From Gammaproteobacteria bacterium (GTDB lineage: Bacteria > Pseudomonadota > Gammaproteobacteria > Steroidobacterales > GCA-2729495), in contig JAKLLP010000075.1 of assembly GCA_023150055.1 (NCBI GenBank), positions 1-8,746 of the forward strand: a stretch of 8,746 nucleotides of DNA. The letters are read 5' to 3'. Position 1 is the stretch's first letter. Every line of letters starts with the position of its first letter. Position numbers and translations under genes: made by a program. Below are positions 1-8,746 of the stretch, piece after piece. Below the pieces are notes generated by a model that had not been told where the DNA came from, made no database searches, and saw only the letters and a list, made by a program, of their open reading frames with translations.

Positions 1-305
1 GTGGCTTGTCTGTCTCGCAGATGACGTCGCTGCGTGCAAAAGCGCGCTCTCAAGGCGTCTATGTGCGCGTGGTCAAGAACACGCTTGCGCGTAAAGCGGT
101 GGAAGGAACCGAGTTCGCGTGCCTTCGCGATTCGCTCACTGGACCGACGGTTCTCGCATTTTCCCGCGAGGATCCGGGTGCTGCAGCACGAGTCGTCAAG
201 GACTTCAGCAAGGACAATGAGCTGCTGGTGACGGTAGCGCTTGCCATCGGTGGCAAGTTCTATCCCGCCAGTGATCTGGCCCGCGTGGCCAGCCTGCCTA
301 CATAG
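1..305 (+). CDS. rplJ: Ribosomal protein L10 (uL10), 5'-partial and prematurely stopped
   Basis: L10 is the base of the ribosomal stalk: its N-terminal domain binds 23S rRNA with L11, and its C-terminal helix carries L7/L12 dimers. The frame is open from the left edge, so the true start lies outside the window; the TTG at 6 is internal. Translation from the Gly codon at 3 aligns without gaps to E. coli L10 from about Gly32 to Thr131. Visible landmarks are QMTSLR, GVYVRVVKNTLARKAVEGT, the PGAAARVVKDF stretch and the closing ASLPT. Directly after ASLPT comes an in-frame TAG at 303-305, where E. coli has 34 more residues. The protein as written would lack the whole L7/L12-binding helix, which should be very harmful. 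Matching C-terminal residues exist downstream in another frame (see 302-358), so the gene looks deleted or misassembled rather than naturally short. Identity is certain; whether the stop is real is open. Confidence 0.9.
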   Translation, partial: GLSVSQMTSLRAKARSQGVYVRVVKNTLARKAVEGTEFACLRDSLTGPTVLAFSREDPGAAARVVKDFSKDNELLVTVALAIGGKFYPASDLARVASLPT

Positions 306-358
306 TCGGCGTCGCCCGCGTTCTTGCCGCCTATCGCGATAAAAAGGGTGACGCCTGA
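302..358 (+). pseudogene. rplJ: Out-of-frame C-terminal remnant of L10
   Basis: Read from 305, this segment encodes VGVARVLAAYRDKKGDA and then TGA at 356-358. It aligns residue for residue with the last 17 residues of E. coli L10 (149-165, with Arg153, Leu155-Ala157 and Arg159-Asp160 kept). It is the proper end of rplJ but lies in the -1 frame relative to the body of the gene. Between Thr131 and residue 149, about 17 family residues are absent. Two bases remain at the junction, which implies a loss of about 49 nt (a size of 1 modulo 3) if this L10 had the E. coli length. The remnant shows no decay, and its stop is followed by a normal 56-bp spacer to rplL. That points to a very recent deletion or an assembly or sequencing error. 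Confidence 0.75.
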
Positions 359-414
359 GGCATTTTTGTCTTGCAGGTTCAATGATTCGGTAATAGTTAG
401 CCAGGAGAACACAC

Positions 415-798
415 ATGTCCGTTTCACGACAGGAAATCAAAGAGGCCCTCGGCCAGATGCCGGTGATGGAGTTGGTGAGCCTCATCAAGGAACTCGAAGA
501 AGAGTGGGGCGTGTCAGCAGCAGCCCCCGTTGCTGTAGCTGCGGTTGCCGGCGGAGCCGGCGGTGCGGCTCCAGCCGCGGAGGAGCAGACTGAATTCAAC
601 GTCATCATGACCGCCTTCGGTGAGAACAAGGTCGGCGTGATCAAGGCAATCCGCACGATTACCGGACTCGGCCTCAAGGAGGCCAAGGATCTGGTGGAAG
701 GCGTGCCCTCGACCGTCAAGGAAGCTGTTTCCAAGGACGATGCCGCGAAGATCAAGAAGGATCTCGAGGAAGCCGGCGCCAAGGTCGAGATCAAGTAG
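415..798 (+). CDS. rplL: Ribosomal protein L7/L12 (bL12)
   Basis: This is the multicopy acidic stalk protein, which binds as dimers to the L10 C-terminal helix and recruits and stimulates the GTPases IF2, EF-Tu, EF-G and RF3. The 127-aa product has the three family parts. An N-terminal dimerisation domain covers about residues 1-33 ([20 protein letters not shown]). An Ala/Gly/Pro-rich hinge covers about 34-58. The globular C-terminal domain begins at TEFNVIM and holds the factor-binding motif [20 protein letters not shown] and the ending AGAKVEIK. It is six residues longer than E. coli L7/L12 (121 aa), and the extra length lies mainly in the hinge, where a 9-bp tandem repeat sits. The ATG at 415 is well supported by an AGGAG at 403-407, seven bases upstream. 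It is co-directional with rplJ and presumably co-transcribed with it. The match covers the full length, so identity is secure. Confidence 0.98.
   Translation: MSVSRQEIKEALGQMPVMELVSLIKELEEEWGVSAAAPVAVAAVAGGAGGAAPAAEEQTEFNVIMTAFGENKVGVIKAIRTITGLGLKEAKDLVEGVPSTVKEAVSKDDAAKIKKDLEEAGAKVEIK
547..564 (+). repeat. 9-bp tandem duplication in the L7/L12 hinge
   Basis: Two adjacent copies, GCCGGCGGA (547-555) and GCCGGCGGT (556-564), differ only at the last, synonymous base. Each encodes Ala-Gly-Gly. The unit lies in the flexible Ala/Gly-rich hinge between the two L7/L12 domains, where length changes are tolerated. It probably contributes half of the six-residue excess over the E. coli protein. Replication slippage is the likely origin, but this is inference. 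Confidence 0.6.
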
Positions 799-865
799 CC
801 TGGTGGGGCTGCAGGTCGTACGTATTGCGCGATTCTTTCATCAGTAGGCGGTTCTTGCTCGTCTG

Positions 866-908
866 CGTTACCCGCGGTCAGGGGTGCCGATCCTCTGCCC
901 GGGTAGCG
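866..908 (+). promoter_or_regulatory. Long bulged hairpin, candidate RNase III processing site
   Basis: Pairing by eye gives 866-874 with 900-908 (nine pairs, one G-U), then 876-877 with 898-899, then 879-884 with 892-897 (six pairs, one G-U). C875 and T878 are single-base bulges, and 885-891 is a 7-nt loop. This makes about 17 pairs, many of them G-C. It has no following T tract, so it does not look like an intrinsic terminator by itself. Its length and its place between rplL and rpoB fit an RNase III substrate or an attenuator element. That function is inferred. Confidence 0.5.
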
Positions 909-913
909 ATTCT

Positions 914-934
914 CTCTGCGCTTTTCGCGCAGGG
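914..934 (+). promoter_or_regulatory. Compact GC-rich hairpin, attenuator candidate
   Basis: Bases 914-921 (CTCTGCGC) pair with 927-934 (GCGCAGGG) as eight consecutive pairs, including one G-U, closed by the 5-nt loop TTTTC. A run of five T begins at 946, eleven bases after the stem. That is too far for a textbook intrinsic terminator but could act as a weak or partial one. It lies just upstream of the rpoB ribosome-binding site, as expected for an element that tunes polymerase-subunit expression. Confidence 0.4.
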
Positions 935-951
935 TTGGGCACAGCTTTTTC

Positions 952-958
952 AGAGGTG
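952..958 (+). promoter_or_regulatory. rpoB ribosome-binding site, fixes the start at 965
   Basis: AGAGGTG at 952-958 is a purine-rich Shine-Dalgarno match lying six bases before ATG 965. The frame is also open further up to a GTG at 884. However, that codon sits at the tip of the 866-908 hairpin without a properly spaced site, and the extra 27 residues have no counterpart in RpoB. Confidence 0.75.
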
Positions 959-964
959 CTATTA

Positions 965-3900
965 ATGGCGTACTCCTTCACGGAAAAGAAACGAATCCGC
1001 AAGGATTTCGGCAAGCGTCCCAGTATCCTGGAGGTTCCCTACCTTCTGTCGATCCAGCTCGACTCCTACCGACAATTTCTGCAGGAAGGCATCGAGGACG
1101 CTGATCAGCTGAAAGACCAGGGCCTGCACGCTGCGTTCAAGAGCGTGTTTCCCATCGTCAGCTATTCGGGGAGTGCCGCACTCGAGTATCTGAATTACCG
1201 GCTGGGCGAGCCCGTTTTCGACGTGAAAGAGTGCCAGCTCCGCGGGCTGACCTATGCCGCTCCGTTGCGGGTCAAGGTTCGACTGGTCATCTTTGATCGT
1301 GAGGCTACGGGTGGGAAGAAGGCGGTCAAGGAAGTCCGCGAGCAGGAGGTGTATCTCGGCGAGATGCCGCTGATGACCGATCACGGCACCTTCGTCATCA
1401 ATGGTACCGAGCGGGTCATTGTTTCCCAGCTCCATCGTTCCCCGGGTGTCTTTTTCGATCACGACAAGGGCAAGACTCATTCGTCCGGGAAGCTGTTGTT
1501 CTCCGCCAGGGTGATTCCCTACCGCGGTTCCTGGCTCGATTTCGAGTTCGACCCGAAGGATTCCGTATTCGCGCGCATCGACCGTCGCCGCAAGTTGCCG
1601 GTGACCATAATCCTGCGTGCACTGGGAATGTCGAACCAGGAAATGCTCGATGTCTTTTTCGAGAAGGTCGATTTCCAGCTCTCCAAGAAAGAGATCAAGA
1701 TGCAGCTGGTGCCGCAGCGTCTTCGCGGCGAGACCGCTGCGTTCGACGTCAAGGTCGGCACCCGTGTGCTGGTCGAGGAAGGCAAGCGCATCACGGCCCG
1801 TCACGTCATGGAACTGCAGAAGGCCGGCGTAAGGAACGTGGTCGTTCCCGCCGATTACCTGCAGGGCAAGATCCTGGCGCACGATGTCCCGGATACCTCA
1901 ACGGGGGAGTTGCTGGCTCGCGCCAACGATGAGTTGTCGAGCGAGTTGCTGCAACGCCTGATCGACAAAGGCGTTGATCAAGTGCAGACGCTATTCGTCA
2001 ATGACCTCGATCACGGCCCCTACATATCCAATACCTTGCGGATAGATCCCACCACGAACCGCCTCGAGGCTTTAGTGGAGATCTATCGGATGATGCGCCC
2101 CGGTGAGCCTCCGACCAAGGACGCTGCGGAGAATCTTTTCGCTAACCTTTTCTTCAACAACGAGCGTTACGACCTGTCACCGGTCGGGCGCATGAAGTTT
2201 AACCGTCGGGTAAGTCGCAAAGAAACCACCGGCTCGGGCGTGCTCAACCGTGAGGACATTATCGATGTCCTCAAAGTGCTGATGGAAATCCGTAACGGCC
2301 GGGGACAGGTCGATGACATCGACCACCTCGGCAATCGCCGCGTGCGCTGCGTGGGGGAAATGGCGGAGAACGCTTTCCGGGTCGGGCTCGTTCGGGTAGA
2401 GCGTGCAGTAAAGGAGCGGCTTACGCTGGCTGAAGCTGAGGGCCTGATGCCGCAGGAGCTTATCAACGCGAAGCCAGTCGCGGCGGCGGTGAAGGAGTTC
2501 TTCGGCTCGAGCCAGTTGTCCCAGTTCATGGATCAGAATAACCCGCTGTCCGAGGTCACCCATAAGCGGCGCGTCTCCGCGCTCGGGCCGGGTGGTCTGA
2601 CACGCGAACGAGCGGGATTCGAGGTGCGCGACGTTCACCCGACGCACTACGGCCGGGTGTGTCCGATTGAGACCCCGGAGGGACCGAACATCGGGTTGAT
2701 CAACTCGCTGTCCGTCTATGCTCGAACGAATGAATATGGATTCCTGGAGACGCCCTACCGCCTGGTCGAGGGCGGTCGCGTCACCGACAAGATCCAGTAT
2801 CTTTCGGCGATTGAAGAGGGCCAGTACGTCATCGCGCAGGCCAATGCTCAGCTGACGCCGAAAGGCGAATTTGTCGACGAACTCGTGCCCGTGCGGCACC
2901 AGAACGAGTTTACGATCATGCCGCGCGAGCAGATCCAGATGATGGACATCTCTCCGCGCCAGATCGTCTCAGTGGCCGCCGCGCTGATCCCGTTTCTCGA
3001 GCATGACGACGCCAATCGCGCCCTGATGGGTTCGAACATGCAGCGCCAGGCCGTCCCGACGCTCAAGTCCGAGACCCCATTGGTCGGAACCGGCATGGAG
3101 CGTCCGGTCGCGATAGACTCCGGTGTGACCGTCGTTGCCAAGCGTGGCGGCATTGTCGATTCAGTCGACGCCTCTCGAATCGTCGTTCGCGTCAACGATG
3201 ATGAGACGCGGACCGGTGAGCCGGGTGTCGATATCTACAACCTGACCAAGTACACCCGGTCGAACCAGAACACCTGTATCAATCAGCGCCCGCTGGTGGT
3301 TGCCGGTGACGTGATTGCGCGCGGCGACGTGCTTGCCGACGGCGCATCGACCAGCCTCGGCGAACTAGCCCTGGGTCAGAACCTGCTTGTGGCCTTTATG
3401 CCGTGGAATGGCTACAACTTCGAGGACTCGATACTGATTTCAGAGCGCCTGGTGGAGGAAGACCGGTTCACGACGATCCACATCGAGGAGCTTTCCTGCG
3501 TAGCCCGCGATACCAAGCTGGGCCCCGAGGAGATTACCGCAGACATTCCGAATGTCGGTGAGGCGGCACTCGCCAAGCTGGACGAGGCGGGTATCGCTTT
3601 TATCGGCGCCGAGGTGCGTGCTGGCGACATCCTCGTCGGCAAGGTAACCCCGAAGGGCGAGACGCAGCTCACGCCGGAAGAAAAGCTGCTTCGCGCCATT
3701 TTCGGCGAGAAAGCTTCCGACGTGAAGGATACCTCGCTGCGTGTCCCGCCGGGGATGGACGGCACCGTCATCGACGTGCGCGTCTTCACCCGTGACGGGG
3801 TGGAGAAAGACAGTCGAGCGCTGTCGATAGAGACGAGCGAACTCGAGGCGGTCCGCAAGGATCTGGACGACCAGCGGAGAATCCTGGAAGAAGATATTTT

Positions 3901-5047
3901 CCAGCGGGTCGAGCGCTTGCTGACAGGCAAGCAGGCGGAAGGTGGTCCGAACAAGCTCGAGCCGGGTAGCCGAATCACACGCACCTATCTCGATGAGATT
4001 CCGCGCGACAAGTGGTTCGATATCCGCCTGCGTAACGACGAGGCAAATGTCCAGCTCGAGCAGGCCGCGATCCGCTTGCGCGAACAACGCGATCAGTTCG
4101 AACGGCGTTTCGAGGAAAAGAGGCGCAAGATCACGGCCGGAGATGACTTGCCTCCTGGCGTGCTCAAGATGGTCAAGGTGTACCTTGCGGTAAAGCGGCG
4201 CATTCAGCCCGGCGACAAGATGGCGGGTCGCCACGGTAACAAGGGCGTGATCTCGACGATCGTGCCGGTGGAGGATATGCCTTATCTCGCCGACGGCACA
4301 CCAGTAGATATTGTCCTCAATCCGCTTGGCGTGCCCTCCCGCATGAATGTCGGTCAAGTCCTCGAGACTCATCTCGGTTGGGCAGCCAAGGGGCTCGGCA
4401 AGCGCATCGGCGAGATGCTGGACGCCAGGCTCGACTCCAGCAAGGTGCGCGGGTTCCTCGAAGAGATCTACAACAAGACAGGGGGCCAGCAGGCCGATCT
4501 CCGCAGCCTGTCCGATGCCGAGGTTCACGAGCTGGCCAGTAACCTGACCGCCGGTGTGCCGATGGCAACGCCCGTATTCGATGGCGCTACGGAGGCCGAG
4601 ATCAAGCATCTGCTGGAGCTTGCTGGCATTCCGGTCACTGGCCAGACGACACTCATCGATGGGCGCACGGGTGAGCCGTTCGATCGTCCGACGACGGTCG
4701 GCTACATGTACATGATGAAGCTCAACCATCTCGTCGACGACAAGATGCATGCCCGTTCCACCGGGCCATACAGCCTCGTTACCCAGCAGCCGCTGGGTGG
4801 CAAAGCCCAGTTCGGCGGACAGCGTTTCGGCGAGATGGAGGTGTGGGCCCTCGAGGCCTATGGAGCTTCGTACACCCTGCAGGAAATGCTCACCGTCAAG
4901 TCCGACGACGTGCAGGGACGTACCAAGATGTACAAGAACATCGTCGACGGAACGCACGAAATGGATGCCGGCATGCCGGAGTCCTTCAATGTGCTGGTCA
5001 AGGAAGTGCGTTCCCTGGCCATCAATGTCGACCTCGAGCAGACCTAG
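965..5047 (+). CDS. rpoB: DNA-directed RNA polymerase subunit beta
   Basis: Beta forms one pincer of RNA polymerase, half of the active site and the rifamycin pocket. The product is 1360 aa (E. coli 1342) and starts [19 protein letters not shown], the family N-terminus. Residues run seven ahead of E. coli numbering through the middle: Gln155 corresponds to Q148, the rifampicin cluster is residues 512-544 and Glu820-Asp821 (NFEDS) correspond to E813-D814. The offset is 12 at the active-site lysines Lys1077 and Lys1085 (E. coli K1065, K1073; [19 protein letters not shown]). About five extra residues therefore lie between, in the variable insertion containing [20 protein letters not shown], and six more lie further on. 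The C-terminus keeps the beta'-contacting block [20 protein letters not shown] and ends in NVDLEQT. The reading frame is intact from end to end. A start at 884 would add 27 residues unlike the family. rpoC follows after 21 bp in the same frame. Confidence 0.98.
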   Translation: MAYSFTEKKRIRKDFGKRPSILEVPYLLSIQLDSYRQFLQEGIEDADQLKDQGLHAAFKSVFPIVSYSGSAALEYLNYRLGEPVFDVKECQLRGLTYAAPLRVKVRLVIFDREATGGKKAVKEVREQEVYLGEMPLMTDHGTFVINGTERVIVSQLHRSPGVFFDHDKGKTHSSGKLLFSARVIPYRGSWLDFEFDPKDSVFARIDRRRKLPVTIILRALGMSNQEMLDVFFEKVDFQLSKKEIKMQLVPQRLRGETAAFDVKVGTRVLVEEGKRITARHVMELQKAGVRNVVVPADYLQGKILAHDVPDTSTGELLARANDELSSELLQRLIDKGVDQVQTLFVNDLDHGPYISNTLRIDPTTNRLEALVEIYRMMRPGEPPTKDAAENLFANLFFNNERYDLSPVGRMKFNRRVSRKETTGSGVLNREDIIDVLKVLMEIRNGRGQVDDIDHLGNRRVRCVGEMAENAFRVGLVRVERAVKERLTLAEAEGLMPQELINAKPVAAAVKEFFGSSQLSQFMDQNNPLSEVTHKRRVSALGPGGLTRERAGFEVRDVHPTHYGRVCPIETPEGPNIGLINSLSVYARTNEYGFLETPYRLVEGGRVTDKIQYLSAIEEGQYVIAQANAQLTPKGEFVDELVPVRHQNEFTIMPREQIQMMDISPRQIVSVAAALIPFLEHDDANRALMGSNMQRQAVPTLKSETPLVGTGMERPVAIDSGVTVVAKRGGIVDSVDASRIVVRVNDDETRTGEPGVDIYNLTKYTRSNQNTCINQRPLVVAGDVIARGDVLADGASTSLGELALGQNLLVAFMPWNGYNFEDSILISERLVEEDRFTTIHIEELSCVARDTKLGPEEITADIPNVGEAALAKLDEAGIAFIGAEVRAGDILVGKVTPKGETQLTPEEKLLRAIFGEKASDVKDTSLRVPPGMDGTVIDVRVFTRDGVEKDSRALSIETSELEAVRKDLDDQRRILEEDIFQRVERLLTGKQAEGGPNKLEPGSRITRTYLDEIPRDKWFDIRLRNDEANVQLEQAAIRLREQRDQFERRFEEKRRKITAGDDLPPGVLKMVKVYLAVKRRIQPGDKMAGRHGNKGVISTIVPVEDMPYLADGTPVDIVLNPLGVPSRMNVGQVLETHLGWAAKGLGKRIGEMLDARLDSSKVRGFLEEIYNKTGGQQADLRSLSDAEVHELASNLTAGVPMATPVFDGATEAEIKHLLELAGIPVTGQTTLIDGRTGEPFDRPTTVGYMYMMKLNHLVDDKMHARSTGPYSLVTQQPLGGKAQFGGQRFGEMEVWALEAYGASYTLQEMLTVKSDDVQGRTKMYKNIVDGTHEMDAGMPESFNVLVKEVRSLAINVDLEQT
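2498..2596 (+). other. rpoB: Rifampicin-resistance-determining region, sensitive-type sequence
   Basis: This stretch encodes RpoB residues 512-544, equivalent to E. coli 505-537. The main resistance positions carry the wild-type residues: Gln520 (E. coli Q513), Asp523 (D516), His533 (H526), Arg536 (R529), Ser538 (S531) and Leu540 (L533). The only differences I see from E. coli are two conservative Ile-to-Val changes at positions equivalent to 524 and 530. This predicts a rifamycin-sensitive target. It says nothing about uptake, efflux or drug modification. Confidence 0.85.
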
Positions 5048-5068
5048 GATTTCCAGGACAGGTGCCCC
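5048..5068 (+). promoter_or_regulatory. rpoB-rpoC spacer with rpoC ribosome-binding site
   Basis: The 21-bp gap holds two Shine-Dalgarno-like pieces, AGGA at 5055-5058 (ten bases before the ATG) and AGGTG at 5060-5064 (four bases before it). It has no stop codon in the shared rpoB/rpoC frame, and there is no terminator or promoter. The short spacing indicates translation of both subunits from one message. Confidence 0.65.
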
Positions 5069-8000
5069 ATGAAGGACTTACTGAAGCTTTTCAAGCAGCA
5101 GAGCACAGTCGAAGACTTCGACGCCATCCGGATTGGGCTGGCCTCCCCGGAGATGATCCGCTCGTGGTCGTTTGGCGAGGTCAAGAAGCCGGAGACGATT
5201 AACTACAGGACATTCAAGCCCGAGCGTGATGGGCTGTTCTGCGCCAAGATCTTCGGGCCGATCAAGGACTATGAGTGTCTTTGCGGCAAGTACAAGCGAC
5301 TGAAGCACCGTGGTGTCGTCTGCGAGAAATGCGGAGTGGAGGTCACGCAGACGAAGGTTCGTCGTGAGCGCATGGGTCACATTGAACTCGCCAGCCCGGT
5401 CGCGCACATCTGGTTCCTGAAGTCGCTGCCGTCGCGCATCGGGCTCATGCTCGACATGACCTTGCGCGAGATCGAGCGCATTCTCTATTTCGAGGCCTTC
5501 GTCGTGGTGGAGCCCGGCATGACTCCACTGGAGCGCGGGCAACTGCTGACCGACGAGCAGTATCTGGAGGCTATCGAGTCCCACGGCGACGAGTTCGATG
5601 CCAGAATGGGTGCCGAGGCGATTCACCAGATGCTTCGGACGCTCGATCTGCCGAAGGAGATGGTGCGGGTTCGTGATGATATCAACGGAACCAGCTCCGA
5701 GGCCAAAATCAAGCGGCTGTCGAAGCGGCTGAAGCTGATCGAGGCCTTCCTCGAGTCGGGAAATCGACCCGAATGGATGGTCATGACGGTATTGCCGGTG
5801 CTGCCGCCGGACCTGCGCCCGCTGGTGCCGCTGGATGGAGGGCGTTTCGCCACATCGGATCTGAACGATCTCTACCGGCGTGTCATCAACCGCAACAATC
5901 GGCTGCGTCGTCTGCTCGAGCTGAATGCGCCGGACATCATCGTCCGCAACGAGAAGCGCATGCTCCAGGAAGCCGTCGATGCGCTCCTCGACAATGGCCG
6001 CCGCGGTCGGGCGATCACGGGCACCAATCGCCGGCCATTGAAATCGCTTGCCGATATGATCAAGGGCAAGCAGGGGCGTTTCCGCCAGAATCTGCTCGGC
6101 AAGCGCGTTGATTACTCTGGCCGTTCGGTCATCGTCGTCGGTCCGACCCTGAAGCTGCATCAGTGCGGTCTGCCGAAGAAGATGGCGCTGGAGCTTTTCA
6201 AGCCTTTCATCTTCGCCAAACTGCAGTTGCGGGGTGAGGCAACCACCATCAAGGCGGCCAAGCGGCTCGTGGAGCGCGAAGGTCCCGAAGTGTGGGATAT
6301 TCTCGAGGACGTCATCCGCGAGCACCCCGTTTTGCTGAACCGTGCGCCGACCCTGCATCGGCTCGGCATTCAGGCATTCGAGCCCGTGCTGATCGAGGGC
6401 AAGGCCATCCAGCTGCACCCGCTGGTCTGTACCGCGTTCAACGCTGATTTCGACGGCGACCAGATGGCCGTGCACGTGCCGCTGTCACTCGAGGCGCAAC
6501 TCGAGGCGCGGGCGTTGATGATGTCCACCAATAATATTCTTTCGCCCGCCAACGGCGACCCGATCATCGTCCCGTCCCAGGACGTCGTTCTCGGGCTCTA
6601 CTACCTGACTCGTGAGCGTATACACGCCCGGGGCGAGGGCATGATGTTCTCCGATGTCCAAGAGGTTCATCGAGCGTACGAGAATCGCCTGGTCGACCTG
6701 CACGCCAAGGTGCGCGCGCGAATCAGGGACAGCGAGCTGAGCGAGGACGGGAAGATCACTCCTCGCGTCCGGCTGGTCGAGACCACGGTCGGACGGTCGC
6801 TACTGTCAGACATACTTCCGGAAGGACTCAGCTTCGACCTGATCAACCGGAATATGGACAAGAAGGCCATCTCCGCGTGCATTAACCACTGCTATCGGCA
6901 GGTTGGTCTGAAAAAGACAGTCGTGTTCGCTGACCGCCTGATGTACACGGGCTTTTATTACGCCACCAAGGCCGGTATCTCGATTGGCGTCAACGATATG
7001 TACGTCCCCGAGGAGAAGAACAGCATCCTCGAGGCGGCCGACAAGGAGGTCAAGGAAATCCAGGACCAGTTTGCCGGTGGCCTGGTGACGAATGGTGAGC
7101 GATACAACCGGGTGGTCGACATCTGGTCGCGCACGAACGACCTTGTCGCAAAGGCCATGATGGAGAAGCTCGGCAAGGAAGAGGTGGTCTCGGTAACCGG
7201 GGAGAAGGTGCAGCAGCCGTCGTTCAACTCGATTTTCATGATGGCCGATTCCGGTGCTCGAGGCTCCGCCGCACAGATTCGTCAGTTGGCCGGGATGCGT
7301 GGCCTCATGGCCAAGCCTGACGGTTCGATTATCGAGACACCTATCACGGCGAACTTCCGTGAGGGACTGGACGTCCTCCAGTACTTCATATCGACCCACG
7401 GCGCCCGTAAAGGACTGGCCGATACTGCCCTGAAGACGGCCAATTCCGGCTATCTCACGCGCCGCTTGGTGGACGTGGCGCAGGACCTGGTCGTGACCGA
7501 GGTCGACTGCGGGACCCAGTCAGGGTTGCTGATGACGCCGCTGGTAGAAGGCGGGGACGTCGTGGAGCCGCTGCGCGAGCGTGTACTCGGCCGCGTCCTG
7601 GCGGACCATGTTACCGGGCCCGGTGACAGCACCGTTCTGCTGGAGGCCGGTACGCTGCTCGACGAGCGTAACGTCCGGCGTCTGGAGGAGTTCGGAATCG
7701 ACCAGGTCAAGGTTCGTTCCCCGATTACCTGCGAGACCCGTTATGGCGTCTGTGCCCAGTGCTATGGCCGAGACCTGGCTCGCGGTCACCGGGTGAATAT
7801 CGGCGAATCCGTCGGTGTCATCGCAGCCCAGTCGATTGGTGAGCCGGGAACGCAGCTGACCATGCGGACCTTTCACATCGGCGGCGCAGCTTCGCGGGCA
7901 GCTGCGGCAAGCAGCGTTGAAGTCAAGCGAGATGGCGTGCTGAAACTCCACAACATCAAGACGGTCGAGCACGAGAAAGGCTATCTCGTGGCGGTCAGCC

Positions 8001-8746
8001 GCTCGGGCGAAATCGGCATCATGGATGCCCAGGGCCGTGAGCGTGAGCGCTACCGGCTGCCTTACGGTGCGACGATCTCTGCCAATGACGGGGACAAGGT
8101 CAAGGCGGGACAAATCGTTGCCACCTGGGATCCGCATACCCATCCTGTCATCGCTGAAGTTTCCGGTTTCCTGAAATTCGAGGACTTCGTGGATGGTGTA
8201 AGCGTTGCCGAGCAGGTGGACGAGATTACCGGCCTGTCGAGCATCGTCATTATGGATCCGAAACAGCGTGGTTTCAGCGGCAAAGAGTTGCGGCCGCGCG
8301 CGCGCCTGGTCGATTCGAAGAATAAGGAGATCTGCTTCGCGAACACCGAAATTCCCGCGGTTTATGCGCTGCCGGCAGGTGCTCTCGTTAACATGACCGA
8401 CGGCGCCAAGGTCAACATTGGCGATATCCTGGCGCGAATTCCCCAGGAGACGTCCAAGACCCGCGACATCACAGGGGGACTGCCAAGGGTGGCGGACCTC
8501 TTCGAGGCTCGCCGGCCGAAGGAGCCGGCAATCCTCGCTGAATACAGCGGCACTATCAGTTTCGGCAAGGAGACCAAGGGCAAGCGGCGGCTCGTTATTA
8601 CCGACGAAAAGGGCGAGAAGCACGAGGAACTGATCCCGAAATGGCGGCATCTGTCGGTCTTCGAGGGTGAGCAGATCGAGCGTGGCGAGGTGATCGCAGA
8701 CGGCGAGCCAAATCCGCATGACATCCTGCGACTCCAGGGTGTCGAT
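5069..8746 (+). CDS. rpoC: DNA-directed RNA polymerase subunit beta', 3'-partial
   Basis: Beta' is the second large catalytic subunit; it holds the active-site Mg ion. The gene opens [11 protein letters not shown] at ATG 5069 and stays open for 1226 codons to the right edge, ending [10 protein letters not shown]. coli RpoC is 1407 aa, so about 180 codons lie outside. Every landmark falls at its E. coli number: N-terminal zinc site Cys70/72/85/88; catalytic NADFDGD with Asp460, 462 and 464; bridge helix about 769-804, in a block with ITANFREGL just before and [16 protein letters not shown] within and after it; second zinc site Cys814/888/895/898; and trigger loop MRTFHIGGA with Met932 and His936. 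The long insertion inside the trigger loop (about 943-1130), typical of proteobacteria, is present. The [19 protein letters not shown] switch region is intact. No frameshift or missing key residue was seen. It is co-transcribed with rpoB, and the two subunits assemble together with alpha and omega. Confidence 0.98.
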   Translation, partial: MKDLLKLFKQQSTVEDFDAIRIGLASPEMIRSWSFGEVKKPETINYRTFKPERDGLFCAKIFGPIKDYECLCGKYKRLKHRGVVCEKCGVEVTQTKVRRERMGHIELASPVAHIWFLKSLPSRIGLMLDMTLREIERILYFEAFVVVEPGMTPLERGQLLTDEQYLEAIESHGDEFDARMGAEAIHQMLRTLDLPKEMVRVRDDINGTSSEAKIKRLSKRLKLIEAFLESGNRPEWMVMTVLPVLPPDLRPLVPLDGGRFATSDLNDLYRRVINRNNRLRRLLELNAPDIIVRNEKRMLQEAVDALLDNGRRGRAITGTNRRPLKSLADMIKGKQGRFRQNLLGKRVDYSGRSVIVVGPTLKLHQCGLPKKMALELFKPFIFAKLQLRGEATTIKAAKRLVEREGPEVWDILEDVIREHPVLLNRAPTLHRLGIQAFEPVLIEGKAIQLHPLVCTAFNADFDGDQMAVHVPLSLEAQLEARALMMSTNNILSPANGDPIIVPSQDVVLGLYYLTRERIHARGEGMMFSDVQEVHRAYENRLVDLHAKVRARIRDSELSEDGKITPRVRLVETTVGRSLLSDILPEGLSFDLINRNMDKKAISACINHCYRQVGLKKTVVFADRLMYTGFYYATKAGISIGVNDMYVPEEKNSILEAADKEVKEIQDQFAGGLVTNGERYNRVVDIWSRTNDLVAKAMMEKLGKEEVVSVTGEKVQQPSFNSIFMMADSGARGSAAQIRQLAGMRGLMAKPDGSIIETPITANFREGLDVLQYFISTHGARKGLADTALKTANSGYLTRRLVDVAQDLVVTEVDCGTQSGLLMTPLVEGGDVVEPLRERVLGRVLADHVTGPGDSTVLLEAGTLLDERNVRRLEEFGIDQVKVRSPITCETRYGVCAQCYGRDLARGHRVNIGESVGVIAAQSIGEPGTQLTMRTFHIGGAASRAAAASSVEVKRDGVLKLHNIKTVEHEKGYLVAVSRSGEIGIMDAQGRERERYRLPYGATISANDGDKVKAGQIVATWDPHTHPVIAEVSGFLKFEDFVDGVSVAEQVDEITGLSSIVIMDPKQRGFSGKELRPRARLVDSKNKEICFANTEIPAVYALPAGALVNMTDGAKVNIGDILARIPQETSKTRDITGGLPRVADLFEARRPKEPAILAEYSGTISFGKETKGKRRLVITDEKGEKHEELIPKWRHLSVFEGEQIERGEVIADGEPNPHDILRLQGVD

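Larger units (their letters stand above)
799..964 (+). promoter_or_regulatory. rplL-rpoB intergenic leader
   Basis: This 166-bp spacer is much longer than the 56-bp and 21-bp gaps on either side of its neighbours and holds no credible gene. It contains two RNA hairpins (866-908 and 914-934), a short T run at 946-950 and the rpoB ribosome-binding site. In E. coli the equivalent spacer holds a partial transcription attenuator, which lowers rpoBC expression relative to the ribosomal-protein genes, and an RNase III processing site. A similar role here is inferred from position and structure. I see no convincing -35/-10 promoter pair in it. Confidence 0.55.

Noticed and set aside
294..310. Programmed -1 frameshift to rescue L10
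   Set aside because: There is no slippery heptamer before the TAG. A -1 shift would rejoin the C-terminal tail but would still leave about 16 family residues missing.
324..593. Plus-strand open frame across the rplJ-rplL spacer
   Set aside because: It overlaps the L10 remnant and the start of rplL in a wrong frame. Its Arg/Ser/Cys-rich translation is typical of an off-frame reading.
916..950. Canonical rho-independent terminator before rpoB
   Set aside because: The T run starts eleven bases after the stem rather than directly at its foot. The hairpin is kept only as a weak attenuator candidate.
939..959. Small stem (GCAC 939-942 with GTGC 956-959) masking the rpoB ribosome-binding site
   Set aside because: There are only four pairs with a 13-base loop, too weak to claim without folding and comparative data.
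3440..4957. Long minus-strand open frame of 505 codons opposite rpoB
   Set aside because: It lies wholly antisense to intact, highly conserved rpoB, and its protein matches nothing I recognise. Long antisense frames are common opposite GC-rich genes with strong codon bias.
5078..6475. Minus-strand open frame of 465 codons opposite rpoC
   Set aside because: It is antisense to conserved rpoC coding sequence with no recognisable domain. It is best explained as a codon-bias shadow.
7520..8719. Minus-strand open frame of 399 codons opposite the 3' part of rpoC
   Set aside because: It is antisense to the second zinc site and trigger-loop region of rpoC, and no family is recognisable. It is a shadow of the real gene.

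Overview
The window is a stretch of the conserved ribosomal-protein / RNA polymerase operon of a gammaproteobacterium. In order on the + strand it carries the 3' part of rplJ (L10), complete rplL (L7/L12), complete rpoB (beta) and a 3'-truncated rpoC (beta'). Gene order, the Enterobacteria/Pseudomonas-like RpoB and RpoC sequences, RpoC residue numbering that matches E. coli exactly at every landmark checked, and the large trigger-loop insertion all support Gammaproteobacteria. The base composition is GC-rich. RpoB is 1360 aa against 1342 in E. coli, so this is probably not an enteric bacterium. I cannot place it further from sequence alone.

Layout: 1-305 encodes L10 from about E. coli residue 32 to 131 and then hits an in-frame TAG. 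The family's C-terminal 17 residues continue in another frame at 305-358, so about 49 bases seem to be missing. 359-414 is a short spacer. 415-798 is rplL. 799-964 is a 166-bp spacer with two good RNA hairpins, where E. coli has its rplL-rpoB attenuator and RNase III site. 965-5047 is rpoB, followed by a 21-bp gap. 5069-8746 is rpoC, which is open to the right edge and lacks roughly its last 180 codons. The minus strand has no credible gene.

How the genes work together: L10 and L7/L12 form the ribosomal stalk that recruits and stimulates translational GTPases. Beta and beta' form the catalytic core of RNA polymerase. Co-transcription couples synthesis of both machines. The intergenic hairpins are the likely place where the ribosomal-protein to polymerase-subunit ratio is set.

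I found no new biological system here. Three things deserve a second look: the lesion in rplJ, the structured rplL-rpoB spacer, and the in-frame arrangement of rpoB and rpoC separated by a single TAG.
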